64,000 nt of DNA, from contig OZ010787.1 in NCBI GenBank assembly GCA_963932465.1, positions 14,000,926 to 14,064,925 of the forward strand, given 5' to 3'. The position numbers and the translations under genes are program-made. Shown one piece after another: positions 1-13,511 of the stretch (position 1 is its first letter; every line of letters begins with the position of its first letter). Origin of the DNA: Maratus speciosus (taxonomy: Eukaryota; Arthropoda; Arachnida; Araneae; Salticidae). The notes beneath the pieces are model-generated. The model was not told the DNA's origin. It was given only the letters and a program-made list of their open reading frames with translations, and did not search any database.

Positions 1-84
1 CATATTTTCTGGGGTAATTTTAAAAATTTACTTGCATATTTAGGAAAATTAGTGCAATGTTTTTACTCATGATTCTTTTTTAGT

Positions 85-238
85 CTCCTTTTTTAATAAA
101 AATGGTCCCCCGAAGTCCCCCTTTTAAATAAAATGGTCCCCCAAAGTCCCCCTTTTAAATAAAATGGTCCCCCAAAGTCCCCCTTTTAAATAAAAATGGT
201 CCCCCAAAGTCCCCTTTTTAAATAAAAATGGTCCCCTT
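85..238. repeat. 32-bp minisatellite, five units
   Basis: Five head-to-tail copies of a 31-32 bp unit with core AATGGTCCCCCAAAGTCCCC. The AATGG starts fall near 101, 132, 163, 195 and 227. The unit is C-rich on this strand within AT-rich surroundings. No reading frame crosses it and no element ends were seen around it. Confidence 0.9.
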
Positions 239-439
239 TCCCCCTTTTTGAGGACTAAAATGTGTTGGGGGACCTGCAATACTTAAAATAAAATCGTGCA
301 TCAAACATAGATTATGAAACACTTTCCGACACTTCCAGAATACCTTAACAAAACTTCGCCATTTAATAAGATAAAGAAGATGCCTAAGTATAACACATTT
401 GAAAACCAGATTTCAAAAATGTCTGCCTATAGGTGAAAA

Positions 440-1640
440 AGTACTCCAGTTGTTTTGTGCAGCTCTATATATAATCTATAGAATTTGTACAGCTTCTACA
501 TAATACACTAAATTTAGTTTAATAAGAAAACAAATGACATAGTTGAAATTCACCTTCAGCAATTTCTACCAACAGACTGGAATGTATGAATTCTTTTGTA
601 CAGCCTTATATATACAGGTTTTTATGCATTCCACATATTAAGCTACAATTCAATCGGGCAAAATCATTCTTAAAACTACTGAAATCATACTTCGAGAAAT
701 TACTATCCATATGTGGCCATATATCCAGTTCTTTACATATCTGTGTATATGATTTTATTTATACGCTACAAACATCTCTTAATTATGCATTTTCAAGCTC
801 AACTACATTTAGTATAACTCAAATTAAAAAACATCTTTAAGAAATTCATGTTCATTCTCAGTAATTCTTACAAATTCTTTTGTGTGGCCCTGTATATGAT
901 CTATGAATTTATGCATCCCACATAGTATGCAAAAATTTAGTTAAATTTAAAAACTTATACCATAACTGAAAATGCACTTTCAGGAATCGTCCCTAAAGAC
1001 AAACTTCGGATACAGAATTGTATCCAAAATCTTTTATCTGACTCTGTAAAAGAACGATAAATGCAATGCATATCCTATTCTACTGCAAGAATTTTATAGT
1101 AAACTTCAATAATGTATATGAATTTCATCCTGTTTTAAGTAGTGCAACATAATTGAAATACTCGCTTTCCTCGTAGACCATTATAAAACAGAACTCCATC
1201 ATGTGCCTCTCTAAATAAATGATAAATGCTTTGTACTCCAGATTCTATAGTAAGCATGTATTAGTGCATCACAGAAATTCATATGAATTTCATTATATTT
1301 GTAACTGAATAACATCATTAAAATGCATCACAAACAATTTTTCTTCATAGATCATAATACAATGCAATAATTTTGAGTTCCCCTGCATATGTACTGTAAG
1401 TGCATAGCATATTCTATAGTAACCATCTTCTAGTGCACCTCAATAATGTATATAAATTTCATTATGTTTAAAATAGTGTAATGCTATTAAAATACACTGC
1501 AAATGTCCCCCCTCCCCCCCATAGACCATAATATAACAGAATACTTTTGAGTGTCCCTGTAAATGAAATATGAATGGTACAGATGTAATTTGCAATACCA
1601 AACATGCTATGGTGAACCTCCTTAATGTATGTCAATTACA
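440..1640. repeat. Degenerate tandem repeat, about 170-bp period
   Basis: A phrase close to TATATGAATTTCAT recurs at about 1116, 1280, 1449 and, weaker, 1626. It is preceded each time by a version of ctatagtaa...cctcaataatg and followed by catagaccataata. The spacing is 164-177 bp. Weaker relatives (gtacagcc/ctgtatatg phrases) appear at about 460, 598 and 890, so the array may have begun near 440. Units are heavily diverged, and short frames inside it are not conserved between units. Confidence 0.6.
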
Positions 1641-1799
1641 TGGCAATCCGGGCAGACAGATGGACAAACCCAATTCATAAACTCTTTTCAGTTATGTTGG
1701 AAAGTGTTAAAAATGAACCAAGTATTTTGTCGTATGAAAGATTCCCTTATACAGAGCTCCTGCCTCCACAGATGGTTTTAGCATGCTATCAGAAATCAA

Positions 1800-2945
1800 T
1801 TAAAAAGTAGTTAATGTATGTTATCTGATTAATCGCAACAATTAAAGTGCTTAAGAGGACATATAGTACCTTGAAAATGGTCAAAATATTGTTTTTTTTT
1901 TCTTCTTCTTCTTATTATTATTGTCTTAAAGTATAACTACATCTTTTGAAAATATACTGGTGAAATTTTAAAGGTGTATCTTTAGTAATATTCTTCCATG
2001 GCGAAAAGTCAGTGTATGAATTAACTGTAACAGTTTGAGTTAATTTGGCCCCCTGAAAAGACTACAGGCGCATGTACCAAAGAAGGAGGAAAACAAATAC
2101 AGTTTAAGAATTAACACAGGAAAAAATTAAGCTTGCTCTCATATGCAAAAATGCCTCAAAAATGAAAAATGAGGGGCTTACATATAAGGCTGGTTGTTTT
2201 TAAATTTTTATACTGAATGTATATGAAACTTATTCATGTTCTCACAATATATATTTTTAGTAAGTAATATTTTATATAAATAGCAAGAAACAAGAAAATT
2301 TTCTCATTTTTTATTTTTCAGTGATTAATGATTTTAAAATATTACCTCGCTTATTATATGTAACTAAATTATTTGCAGGCATTTATATATACTTTAATTT
2401 ATGTGTTTGATAAAATTGTGCATGAACTTCCCACAAGCTAGTAGTCAAAACATGTTATTTTTGCAAATGAAAACTTTAAACTGATTTTTCTCCATGTTCA
2501 TATTTTCATAATTGTTCAATAAATGATAAGGCCTTTTTCCTAATTCAGATAGAGGTTTGAATTTTTTTTTACTTTAGCCATGGTGTATTTAATATTTCTG
2601 TGCACAGATTTAACATTCGAGTTTATAGTTGTTATTATTTTTTTAATATTTAAATTATGAGTTTGTTGAATTTCCTTGATTTTGTACTACATATGAGAAA
2701 AAAAACTTCATATTAAATGTAATATCCCATGCATCTAAAAATTCAGTTTTTAGGTAGTATATTCTAAGGAATGGGGAAACAAATTTTTAAGCAGAAATAT
2801 CCATATTTAAAAAAACAAAAAGTAGTAGGGAAGAAAGTTAATTTTTTAAAAATTGAATTTTAGTTAATTATGCTGTTGAACCAGATTAAAAAAAAAAAAT
2901 ATATATATATTTGCCTTTTATTATTAAATATAATGCTACCACAGA
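1800..2945. other. AT-rich stretch without recognisable features
   Basis: No gene, RNA gene or element ends seen. Only short homopolymers and a TTC/TTA-rich patch near 1890-1925. Confidence 0.6.
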
Positions 2946-2947
2946 TA

Positions 2948-4173
2948 CAGTCGGATCTTGTTTTCCCGACACCCGGTTTTCACATCGCTCCGCTTATCAC
3001 GTCAGTTTTTCAAAGTCCCGATTTTCTGTATATGATTTTAATGTAAATAAACTCCGGATATTACATCATTGAATAATTTTCAACTCCATATATCCCGATG
3101 GTTTAGGAAAATTGTCCATTTTTTATAATCCATCTTATAAGCACGGTAATAAAGCAGTTAGAAATGTCTTAGCCACACTTTTCACAAAAATATCTAAATT
3201 ACCCATTGAGATAAATGAGAAATTTTAGTTCAATCCTTTATCTGAATAAATTAACCCACACTCTTATGAATGACCACTTAAGCTCCACATAGACATATCA
3301 GTCTACTCGTGGTCTTTTTGTTCTGGTCAGGCAGTGCTTTCTTGTGGCTACATGGCGTTTTTCATCCGACTAAAACCGAAGTATTGGATTGCATTGAAAT
3401 GATCAAATTATCTATCATCCATTTCTGAAACAACGAATATTGATTACAATTCATTGCATAATATTGAAAAAAATAATTGTAGGAAGCACATCTAGGGATA
3501 AGCAAACCTTAATTAATATCAGGTTGTAACGAAAGTTTCCCACCACAGCTAATACGGTCTGTGCAAACAGTTCGCATTGACGTTTTTGCTCGTATTTTGT
3601 CAAACTATTTTTGGCATTTGAAAGGAAGAGACTTGCTTTATAACATTGTGTTGTGAAATTTGTAAAAAAATATCGTTATCATTAAGTACAAAGTGTCTGA
3701 AATGGAACTATCACGCTAGCAGATTAGAACCATCATTTACTTCCAGTTCTGTTGCAAAATGTCCGCTACAGAATGTCACTGAATAAAGTGTACAGCTTTA
3801 GGTACTAGTGTTCTATCATATGACACTGAAGTTTTGGCGGAATGGTGGTTATATATATTATAATTAGTATTATGTAATGGTGAGATTTAGCGGAAAACTT
3901 TTGTTACAACCTAATATTTCATGTAACAATAATAAAAAAGTCATAAATTTGATTTTTATTCTTTTCAATTTTGTTTTTAGTGTTTATTTTGTTTAATAAT
4001 AATGTTTATTGCTTAAAACTGCAAGAACAGTTATGAATTTAAAATTGTCTTAAATTAATTAAAAATGCAGCTTTTTATAAACATATTTTTCTCCAACTCC
4101 GGTTACCGCGACACTCTGCTTATGACGACACTTTTTCTGGACATTAAAGTGTCGGGATAACGAGGTTCGACTG
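2948..4173. mobile_element. Tigger/pogo-type non-autonomous element
   Basis: The ends are imperfect inverted repeats. The left begins CAGTCGGATCTTG, and the right, read in reverse complement, begins CAGTCGAACCTCG. Both continue into a shared TTTTCCCGACAC/TTATCCCGACAC stretch. Each end is flanked by TA (2946-2947 and 4174-4175), the usual duplication of Tc1/mariner/pogo elements. The CAGTYGAACC start is typical of Tigger elements. No transposase remnant was seen in the 1226 bp. A mariner-type MITE at 3519-3914 is nested inside. Confidence 0.8.
3519..3914. mobile_element. Mariner-type MITE nested in the Tigger-type element
   Basis: Left end TCAGGTTGTAACGAAAGTTT and right end (reverse complement) TTAGGTTGTAACAAAAGTTT form a good inverted repeat of about 20 bp. 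TA lies immediately outside each end (3517-3518, 3915-3916). TTAGGTTG is the start seen in many mariner elements. It is 396 bp with no coding remnant. Confidence 0.7.
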
Positions 4174-4175
4174 TA

Positions 4176-7100
4176 TTACAGTATTATTCAAAATTGATAA
4201 AAGTGTCCCCTCAAGTAGATTTGGAAGTAAACTGTCTGGTAAAGTAGAATTGTCTCTGGTTTTTTCAAAAAGACATGTTCTAGGAATTTTTACCCGGCAT
4301 TCAATTCCCAGCATGTAACTGTGATAACAAGAAAATGTTTTTTTTAATGGAAAATATAAATACAGCAAAAGTTTATTTTGTTGTAAACTGTGGGAAAATA
4401 AATATTGGATAACAGTCATTATCCAGCATATACCAGAGAATTGAATTTAAACGAACTGTTTATAAGTGTGCTTAAAATTTGTTTAAGAAATAACTGATTA
4501 GAATTAATCAGTTATTAATCTAGTGAAATAACTGATTATAAAAACTTAAAATGTTAGAAATATTTACATTACAACAAAGTCTTGTTAGTCTGTTTTATAC
4601 AGCTTTTCGTGGTTTTAACCTTTTTTCATTACCAAACTATATTAAAAACAGGACAAAAGTAGGTAAGCTATATATTTTTTTCCAATGACTCCGTAAAAAA
4701 AATATAAATGTTCTTAAAATAAGTGAATGTGTTTGCAGTTCTTTTATACATTTAGCCTTTTTAAAAACTTTTGTTATGTATTTCTGTTAAACGGATTCCC
4801 TAAACCAAAGCATATGCATCATTTTATAGGAAACTGTTTAAGCTTTTAAATAATGGTCAATTTATTTGGGTTCATTGAGTCCTTCAATGCAGAAATGAAC
4901 TAAATCTTTGCTGAATACCATTAGTGTCATATCTGTTTTAACTTTTGTTTGAGTATACACCCTGTATAATTTGATTGACCAAGAGGATTTTGGATTATAA
5001 TTTAAAATTATTTACTTTTCTATAAAAATAAAAATATTTTTCCAAATATTTTATTACTTGTGTAAGGTACTCTGGAGAAATTTTACATGGCATAATCAAT
5101 GGGTGAAAAAAGGCCTTTATTTACTTTCCTTTTATAATAGATTTAACATGCACATGTACTCAAGCAAGCCTGTACAGAACGTAAAACTTCACAATATCTA
5201 AAATAACAATAACTTTGTTTTTTTCTCTGCATTACTGAACTCATAATTATTTATAAAAACGTTGAAATACTATTGATAATTTAGAAACCTTGGTAGATTT
5301 TCCCCCATAAGACAATTATTATTCTTTGTAAATGTTCAAAAATTAAAATCCATTAAGATATATCAGATTCATAGCCTCGAGAGGATGGAAGGGGGTTAAG
5401 CTTTAAGGAAACACCTGAGTGTGTATGCTCTCATGAGTGAATGCTTATAAACTGTGAAATATAAAGGTGATAAACTAATGACATATGTAAATTACTATGT
5501 ATTAATTATTTTTATTGACAAAGGATTATATAAAAGGAAGCGTAAAGGGTTGAACAAAATAAAAGAAATTATGTGTAATGTTTGTCAGAGGTAAAGAAAA
5601 CAAATGAATGAATTTAAATAATATATTTTAGTTGCTTTAAATGTGATATACATTATCCAATTGTTTTCAGATGATGACATTTTCATAAAAAATACATTTA
5701 ATTGAAAAATGATTTTTTTTAAGTACTTCAAAAGAGTACAAATACATAGAGGAAACTGTATAATTATTTTTTTATATAATACGCATTTAATGGATTATTT
5801 TATTTGTTTAAATGTTACACAAATTATGTATCGTACATTTGTCATTTTCAAAGAATTCAGGTAGTAATTAGGAAGTAATTGAAACTAGGGAAATATTTTT
5901 TTAGTAGTTAAAAGTTGATGAAAATTTTAACTTCTATCGTGTGAATAAAAAAAATTAAGTAATTATACATAACCATCAATATTGTGTATGTGTGTGCAAT
6001 AAAAAAGAATCCTTAAATATAGTTGATATAAAAATGTACTTCAAAGTATATGAAAGATAAAACTGTACTTGCGGTTTGTAAGTAAAAGTGCTCCATCATT
6101 GTGAAGATGGGTCATTCTTTGTCAACTAGCCTAGAGGCTCCTGCTCAATTCCATCTGCAAACTGTCAAAGTCAGAAGTAGTATAGTTGGATCCTTCTATA
6201 AAGTTCACAATCTCAGAAAAACGATCAAATCTCCAAGTTTGCCATCTTATTGTTCATGATACAATAAACTTATTAAAAATAGGTGATCTAGTAGTGCAAC
6301 TTTTTGTGTCAAAAAGCATAATTGCAGTATTAAAGATCACAAACCAATACCTTTATCATTGGCCTGAAAGTAGGCCATAAGGCCCATTGTGATAAATTTA
6401 ACTCTTACTTTAACAAGCTGTAACTACAGAATAAAACACTTTAAAAGTTTGTCAATTTACCAATTAATTACCTGTGAAGGTGTCATTAACCACTGAAGTA
6501 ATATCTCCTTTGCTTAAATATTCATTGATTTATTCATCTTTGAAATCCTTTAAAAAATCATCATAAATTCACCCTATTAACAGAACCCCATATCTCAAAA
6601 GGGATACTTCTGATTTGATTACTGTTTGTACCACTGAAAAAAAAAAAAACGCTCTTTAATTGTCAAGAAAACTTTTGTTTCATTTTGGGCCCCTTCGATA
6701 TAAGGTAAATGAAGCAAGGTTCAAAATTTCTACTTTGTGTGATATTCGCAACTATATCCGAGATAGAAATCGATAAAGTGTCACTGGAAGATTGAGAACA
6801 CTGCTGTTGGGAAAAAATAACAAAAAGGTATATGTAACAAGCGGATCATTTCATGTAAATTGGCCTAGTGGGATCCTGGCCGGCTGCAAAGTAATCTCTC
6901 AGTACACTCAAATATCTCTTGAACAGATAAGTTAGAATAATGGAACAGGTGTCCACTTATGCACCATTATATCGTCGGTACTATGTCAAACTATCCAACA
7001 TGAAGAGTGTTGCCAGTGGGCTACTTTTTTAAAATTTAGATTTCTTAATTGGCACCACTTTTTTGAAATAGTAAAATTCGCCTTATTTAATGACGTATTA

Positions 7101-7357
7101 ATTAAGGGAAATTTTACCCAAAATTGAAATCGTAAAATATAATGTTTTTATTACAAATTATGGCAGTTAGTGAAGTAGTGTATCAGCTAAAAAGAAAACT
7201 TTTAGCTGATGTGCTTTGGGGAAAAAAAGTCTCCATTTTTAAAACAGTTGAACTAATTGAATCCCTTCAATCAAATTAACATCGGATTAATTTAATATAT
7301 GAAAACTTAACACCGTAATATATTGCCTATATAACTTCTTCCTGCGTCTTTACAGGG

Positions 7358-7388
<31 letters not shown>

Positions 7389-7920
7389 TTAACAAATTAC
7401 AACGACCATTTGGAAAATGATTTTTCGAAAGACTAAAATTTAAGACATAAAAAATCGCACGGAGTTGATCATACATTACGTACGCCATGAATTAAACATT
7501 AATAGTGTTATTACACGTCCACAATATTACTTTTTACACCGTCGTATAGAGAAAAAAAATTTACTTTTAAATGCAATTTCTTTGAAAGCTGTATCTCAAT
7601 TTGTTTCTGACTTATTATTATTTTTTTTTTTTTAGTTTTTATTACTTTTTTGTCATAGTGGCAACAGAAGTATCCATCTCTGTTGAAAGTAAAGGGAAAT
7701 TACAGATTACTGTATAGACCGATCAGAAAACGAATAAAATGCGGATTAAACCAATAAAACACTTTAGATATGTTTTTGATTTCCTACCCTGACGAGGACA
7801 ATAACCATTTTTCCAAATGGTTAAAAAGAAAGAAAAACTTATCCAGGACAAATTTGCAAAAAAAAAAAAAAAAAAATCCTTTCCATCTTGGAACAAATAT
7901 ATTTCAAATATAGTAGGAGA
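4176..7920. other. Long AT-rich stretch without genes
   Basis: No supported coding region or element ends. It contains a perfect 12-bp hairpin (4489-4516), many short A/T runs and a 29-base poly-A tract at 7358-7386. Frames of 60-90 codons here have no family features and match chance expectation. Confidence 0.55.
4489..4516. repeat. Perfect 12-bp inverted repeat
   Basis: AATAACTGATTA, loop GAAT, TAATCAGTTATT. A further ATAACTGATTA copy lies about 20 bp downstream. Function unknown. Confidence 0.7.
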
Positions 7921-7927
7921 GGATGTA

Positions 7928-8257
7928 CAGTTGGCCAAAAAACAAAGAATCATAATAATGTCCAAATTGTCAGAGTAAAAAAAAAAAAACAGTTATTCGA
8001 CTGGAAATTGAGTTTTTCAATTTATGCTTGCAAAAAAATAAGGTTTAGAGGCATCTTCATATTGAAATTGTACCAAACTCTGAAAATTTCAATACGAGTG
8101 TGTAATTTGGACATCATATTTGGCTGTTTCTGTAAATTTTACCTTTTAACACCAAATAGGAAATTATTCGGTCAAATATCAAACAAATTATGACGGTTTA
8201 AAATTTGGAACTGTTAATGTAAAATTCATTTATAATTGTTGCAAAACAGATTACAAT
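7928..8257. repeat. Left arm of a long inverted repeat split by a hAT element
   Basis: Read forwards this segment matches the reverse complement of about 14318-14648. Shared blocks include CAGTTGGCC/CAGTTGGCG near the outer edge, ACCAAACTCTGAAAATTTCA, GACATCATATTTG, TTTAAAATTTGGAACT and GCAAAACAGATT at the inner edge. The arms are diverged but collinear. Removing the hAT element at 8258-13999 would leave about 310 bp between the arms, so this is an old foldback-like element. Confidence 0.7.
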
Positions 8258-9403
8258 TAGGGATGCACCGGATATTGATTTTGCCGGATACTGGATATCC
8301 GAAGCTCCTTCGCCTGCCGGATTCGGATATCCGATCGGATATCCGTCCCTAGATATGTTTTTAGTTATATATTGAATTATTTCTCTATATAATATCATTT
8401 CAAAACAATAAATTACAAACATGTTTCACACATCATTAAAACATTTTAAATGTATTGAAATATAATTCACAAAAACTATATATCTTTGAATATCATGCCT
8501 TGCAATTCAAGTTTTCCCAGGAGGGGAGTTTCGTACCCAAAATTTATAAATGTAGGGGAGTTGAACTGTTAGAAAGGAAAAAAAAATCTTTACACCCCGT
8601 TATTTTTTATGTGCTACTTAAAGAATTACATTTATACAGACATGACAAAATACCATTGAAACAATTTAAATTAACAACTCAAGATAATTATTCAAAATTT
8701 TTATTTTATTAAAACAAAGGAACAGAATCAAGCTTTATATATACTATGTCTATTTTTCAATTTTCACCCAATGTTATGGGCAATTAACAATCGGGTTGCT
8801 AAATGAATTTCTTAATTTAGATTTTATTCCGTTTTGCATACTTTAGCCTCTTTCAGAAGTTACACTTTTGACAAACAGTACAGAGCGATTTTATAACTTT
8901 AGAAATTATCGGAATCACATGGTTATGCTCTCTTAAAAAGTTTTAGAAAACTTTGCAAAATCTGATGTGCATTAATTTTTAACTTGCATGAATAATGCAC
9001 ATTGGTGATGCTATGTCACTTCTGAACAAATTTTTTTATTATATCCTTAATGGAATTATAGTCAAAACTGTAATCCCTGGTATTTTCGTTAATTGAATTA
9101 TGTTCTACGCATTGGAATCTACGCTATGAAATCCATATCCAAAGTTTGAAAAGGGAATAGTCAACTGATTTCTTCTATTGCACGAGAAAAAGTTGATTTC
9201 AAAAAGTCATGTCCTAACTTCTGTTAATTGCGAGAAACAACTATTTTGTTGTTTCTAAATATGTTTTTTTTAAGTTCATCAAAGTTTTTTTTTTTTCATG
9301 TGCACCACAAGTGTAATCTCATTTTGTATAAGGCTGACTATTGGCCAATTTGATAGAGCTCAGTCTCCAGTGGCCGTTGCTGCCCTTTTAGTTATTTCCT
9401 ATT

Positions 9404-9658
9404 TTGGGCAGACAGGTAAAACATCGCAAAATACGTAAAACGGTCATAGAAAAAACATTGCTGATTTCGTCAATCATGGTGAAAATAAATAAAATAATTT
9501 GTCGATTGGTTGCGAGAAAAAAACTGAAGTTCGTGGGAAATCGACAGTGGGAAAATATCACGAAATTCGTCAATCGATCATGGAAAACTATCATGAAATT
9601 TACCAGTCCGTCACGAGCAAATACTGTGAAATTCCTCAGCCGGTCGCAGAGAAAAAAG
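9404..9658. repeat. Degenerate 35-bp minisatellite, left part
   Basis: Repeats of a phrase like cgaaattcgtcaatcggtcgc followed by an A-rich run, for example near 9465, 9500, 9555, 9595 and 9630. The same phrase resumes at 11457-11712, so the 9659-11456 element appears to have landed inside this array. The 125-codon open frame over it is a product of the repeat and is not supported as a gene. Confidence 0.65.
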
Positions 9659-11456
9659 TCCTTCCGGTCAGTGCCGGGAGGAAGAGGTAGCTTTCATATT
9701 CCTTATCAAAAGCTAGCTTATATTATTCAAACACACGAAGTTCAATTTAGTGGAAACAGATTACAGAAGATTCAATACTAATTTTTATCAGTACTAAATC
9801 ATTATGAATGTGAATTTCGCGAAATTAGTCAGCTTTATCCAAGCTGCTTTTATTTAAAGTAACTTATATTTGGTTGCCAAATTCGGCGATATCTTGAAGT
9901 TCCTGCCTTTTTAAGACAACATGGTGCATGAGGCTAACTAGTGAACTTGGTCGAGACCTTAGTAATTGCTGTGCACATGCTCACTCAAATCGGAATCGGT
10001 TGATATATACGAGTGCTGTCACAGGCAAAAAATCAGATTTTTCAAAATGTCACCCACGTTAGAAATTGAAACTGCTATATCTGAGCCATCTTTTAAGATA
10101 AGACAAAACAAAAAATGTTCCGGAATCCTTATATCAAGGTGAAATACTTAAGAAAGAAATCTTTTTCAATTTCTAATTTTTTTGCACTTCACTTTAAATA
10201 TAAATTTTTTAAATTTAATGGCCACCATTTTGAAACAAGATGGCGGATGAGGCTGGCCAGCGATATTTGTCGAGACATTGCTACATACTATCCACATGCC
10301 TTCTTACATCCAAATAGGTTAATAAATACGTGTGTTATAGCGTGACAAATGTCAGATCGTTTCAAAATGACAGCCATGCTAGAAATTCAAAGTGCTATAA
10401 CTCAACCATTTTTTAAGATATAGGCGAAACAAAAACTGCTACGGAAGCTTTGTATCAAGGTCAAACACATAAAAAAATCTTTTTCATTTTCCAATTTTTT
10501 GATACCTCATTTTAAATTTTAAATTTAAAAAAAAATTAAATGTTCCCTTTTAAAACAAGATGGCGAAGGAAGCTGCCCAACGAACTCGGTCGAAACATTG
10601 GTATGTACTATGTACACATCAAGTTACATCCAAATCGGTTCATAAATATGCCTGTTATCGCATGACAGAAATCAGGTCGTTTCAAAATGTCAGCCACAAT
10701 AGAAATTCAAAATGCCATAACTCAGCCATTTTTTTAGATATAGACGAAACAAAAACTGTTCCGGAATCTTTGTATTAAGGTCAAACACATAAGGAAATTT
10801 TTTTTTTCATTTTCCAATTTCTTGGCACCTTATTTTAAATTTTTGAATTTTGTTTAAATGGCCGCCATTTTGAAACAAGATGGTGGATGAAGCTGGCCAA
10901 CGAACTCAGTCGAGACATTGATATGTACTATGTACACACGAAGGTACATTCATATCGGTTCATAAATACGCCTGTTATCGCGAGACAAAAATCAGGACGT
11001 TTCAAAATGTCAGCTACGCTAGAAATTCAAAGTGCTATAACTCAGCCATTTTTTAAGATATAGACAAAACAAAAACTGCTCCGGAATCTTTGTATCAAGG
11101 TCAAATACATAAAAAAAATATTTTTCCATTTTCAATTTTTTGGTACCACATTTTAAATTTAAAAAAAATTCCATTTTGAAACAAGATGGCGGATGAAGCT
11201 GGCCAACAAACTCGGTCGAGACATTGGTATGTACTATGTACACACAGAGTTACATCCAAATCGGTTCATAAATACGAGAGTTACAGTGTGACAAAGATCA
11301 GATATATATATATGGATATAATATATCAACTTTTGAACAGAGGGTAGTTTCGGGGTCTGGGGGTCATGATCGATGAAAATATACCAAAATTTTTTTGAAA
11401 TCGCTTTCCTCCAAACGGCTGCAATAGGTAGGCTTTTTGTAATGAAAGCTACCTAA
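9659..11456 (+). mobile_element. Helentron/HINE-like element, family 2, with 320-bp tandem units
   Basis: The 5' end starts TCCTTCCGG and can fold into a GC-rich hairpin. Next comes GGTAGCTTTCAT (9686-9697). Four to five tandem units of about 320 bp follow, marked by agccattttttaagata near 10083, 10405, 10723 and 11043. Then come an AT microsatellite (11303-11330), a block GAGGGTAGTTTCGGGGTCTG with GGGTCATGATCG, and a 3' hairpin ending ATGAAAGCTACC then TAA (11442-11456). The 3' arm is the complement of the 5' motif. This order matches DINE-1-type Helentron derivatives. No replicase is present and the class is inferred. Confidence 0.65.
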
Positions 11457-11712
11457 AATGCAAAATTTTTCAATCGGATGCAGAAAAACAATTTGTTAAA
11501 TTGATTGTGAAAAAAAAAAAAATTATGAAATTCACCAATCGGTCTCCAGAAAAAAAATCAAGAAATTCGTCAGTTAGTCGCTAAGAAAAATCGCAAAATT
11601 TTTTTGTCTGATGCAGAAAAACAAACATAAATTTTGTCAATTTGTTGTAAGAAGAAACTGTGAAATCTGCCAATTGATAGTGGAAAATATCACGAAGTTT
11701 GTCAGCCGGTCC
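11457..11712. repeat. Degenerate 35-bp minisatellite, right part
   Basis: Phrases such as gaaattcaccaatcggtctc, gaaattcgtcagttagtcgc and gaaatctgccaattgatagt continue the repeat of 9404-9658. Confidence 0.6.
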
Positions 11713-12599
11713 TGAGACTTCATCGTCGTTTTACAAAGAAACATTTTCGGAAAATGATTTTTTGGAAACAGGAGCCTCCCGCCCCCAATATTCTTTAGGG
11801 CACGAATCCTGCCATCCCATCTCGAAATTCAAGACATGTATCTGCCATCCAAGCCGTGTAATGTATATTAGTAATGTTGTATAAAAAATGTTATTTAAAC
11901 ATTAAAATATTCTGCTTATTTGTACAATGAAATGCTGATAATTGCTACTGGATTTGGATATGGGATTGACTATATTGATAATTGCTAATAATTAATTTGT
12001 ACAATAAAATGCTGATAATTTGTGAACAAATTTTAACCAGTTAAATATGTCTATAATTGTAGAGTATTTTCACAAAGAAATACATACGTTCTGTTTATAA
12101 TTTAAACATAAAATATCTACTAATATACCCATGATTAAAGAGTGATTTTCTACAAATATAGGTTTAGTTGATGCCTTTTTTCTGTTTTAATTATTTAATA
12201 GTGTTTTGCTTTGAGTCACATTTAGTTTTATTTTAAGTTAAATTACTGTGATATTTATAAGTAAAAAAGAAAATTACTTTTAATTTTAAATATATTATTT
12301 ATAATGGAGTTACAAATATAACTAATTGGATGTGCCAAGATCCCAAAACTTTCTTCTATCTCATACGTCTTAATATTTCTAAAAGTAGTTTTAAATGTTA
12401 ATACTTCGATGTTATTAGTTCAATATTATACCAACTTTGATTTTGATCTAAGATTTCTGCTCGTCAATTAATCAAAATAAGAATAAGTTAATCTCAATCA
12501 TGATATTTATTAAAATCAATAATTTTTTTTCGTTATTCTGTTGTACATCAGCTGATTGTGAATAGAACTTAGCAGGATGCGAAGTTCCCATGACTTCAC

Positions 12600-13400
12600 G
12601 AGCCACCAATATACAGTACAAAAACTGCAAAAAATTGAGAAAATTTTACAAAAAACGCTGTTACAGTGACACTTTCTGACGGAATATTTCCAAATTCAAG
12701 GAAAAACTGACAGCCATAGCCAAAAATGTACACAAAAAATGGGTTCAATTCTATGCTTAGTTTCATACGCTTTTCGATGGTAAAATAATGGAAATAACAC
12801 AAAGATCACTATTATAGCGCCCCCTTCCAGCAGACTTTTCAAATTGAAGGAGGATCAGTTGGCCATAGCCAAAAACATACCCCCAAAAATTGGTTCAATT
12901 CTATGCATAACTTCATACACTTTTCGATGGTACAAGAATGAAAATGGCACAAAAATCACTATTACAGCGCACCCTTCTGGCGGAATATTTCTAATTTAAA
13001 GGAGAACTTGCTGGACATAGCCAAAAACATACACAAAAACTTTTGTTCGATTATATGGATAACTTATTACATATTTAACAGACACTTTTTGATAGTACAA
13101 TAATGAAAATGGCACAAAAATCGCAATTACAGCAGCACCCATTTCTGACAGAATGCTTCCATATTGAAGAAGGACCTGCTAGCCACAGCCAAAAACATAC
13201 ACAAAAATTTGGTTCGATTCTATGCATAACTTCATACACTTTTTGATGGCACAATAATGAAAATGGCACAAAAATCACGATTACAGCGCACCCTTCCAGT
13301 GGAATGTTCCAATATTGAAGGAGGGCCAGCTGGCTATAGCCAAAACATTCACAAAAAATTTGGTTCAATTCTATGCATAACTTCATACACTTTTTGATGG
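12600..13400. repeat. 150-bp satellite array, five units
   Basis: Each unit carries tggcacaaaaatca, attacagcgcaccctt, ggcggaatatttc, ggacatagccaaaaaca and ttcatacactttttgatgg. The 133-codon minus-strand frame across it reads the repeat unit and itself shows internal repetition (two near-identical blocks), so it is not called as a gene. Confidence 0.8.
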
Positions 13401-13511
13401 TATGATGACAGACAGACAGACATTTTGTATATAAGCATGTTTTGGGATCTCTGACCCCTAAAACGTCTAAGCCCACCGAAAACCAGAAATCGAAAAAAAT
13501 CTCAGTTACAA

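Noticed and set aside
586..840. 84-codon frame and similar short frames in AT-rich DNA
   Set aside because: They fall in degenerate repeats or AT-rich DNA, lack motifs and splice context, and match chance expectation.
9404..9781. 125-codon frame over the 35-bp minisatellite
   Set aside because: Lys/Arg/Ile-rich text mirrors the degenerate repeat and crosses the start of the Helentron-like insertion, so it cannot be one gene.
13075..13476. 133-codon minus-strand frame
   Set aside because: It reads through the 150-bp satellite and shows the same block twice; composition follows the repeat, not a protein.
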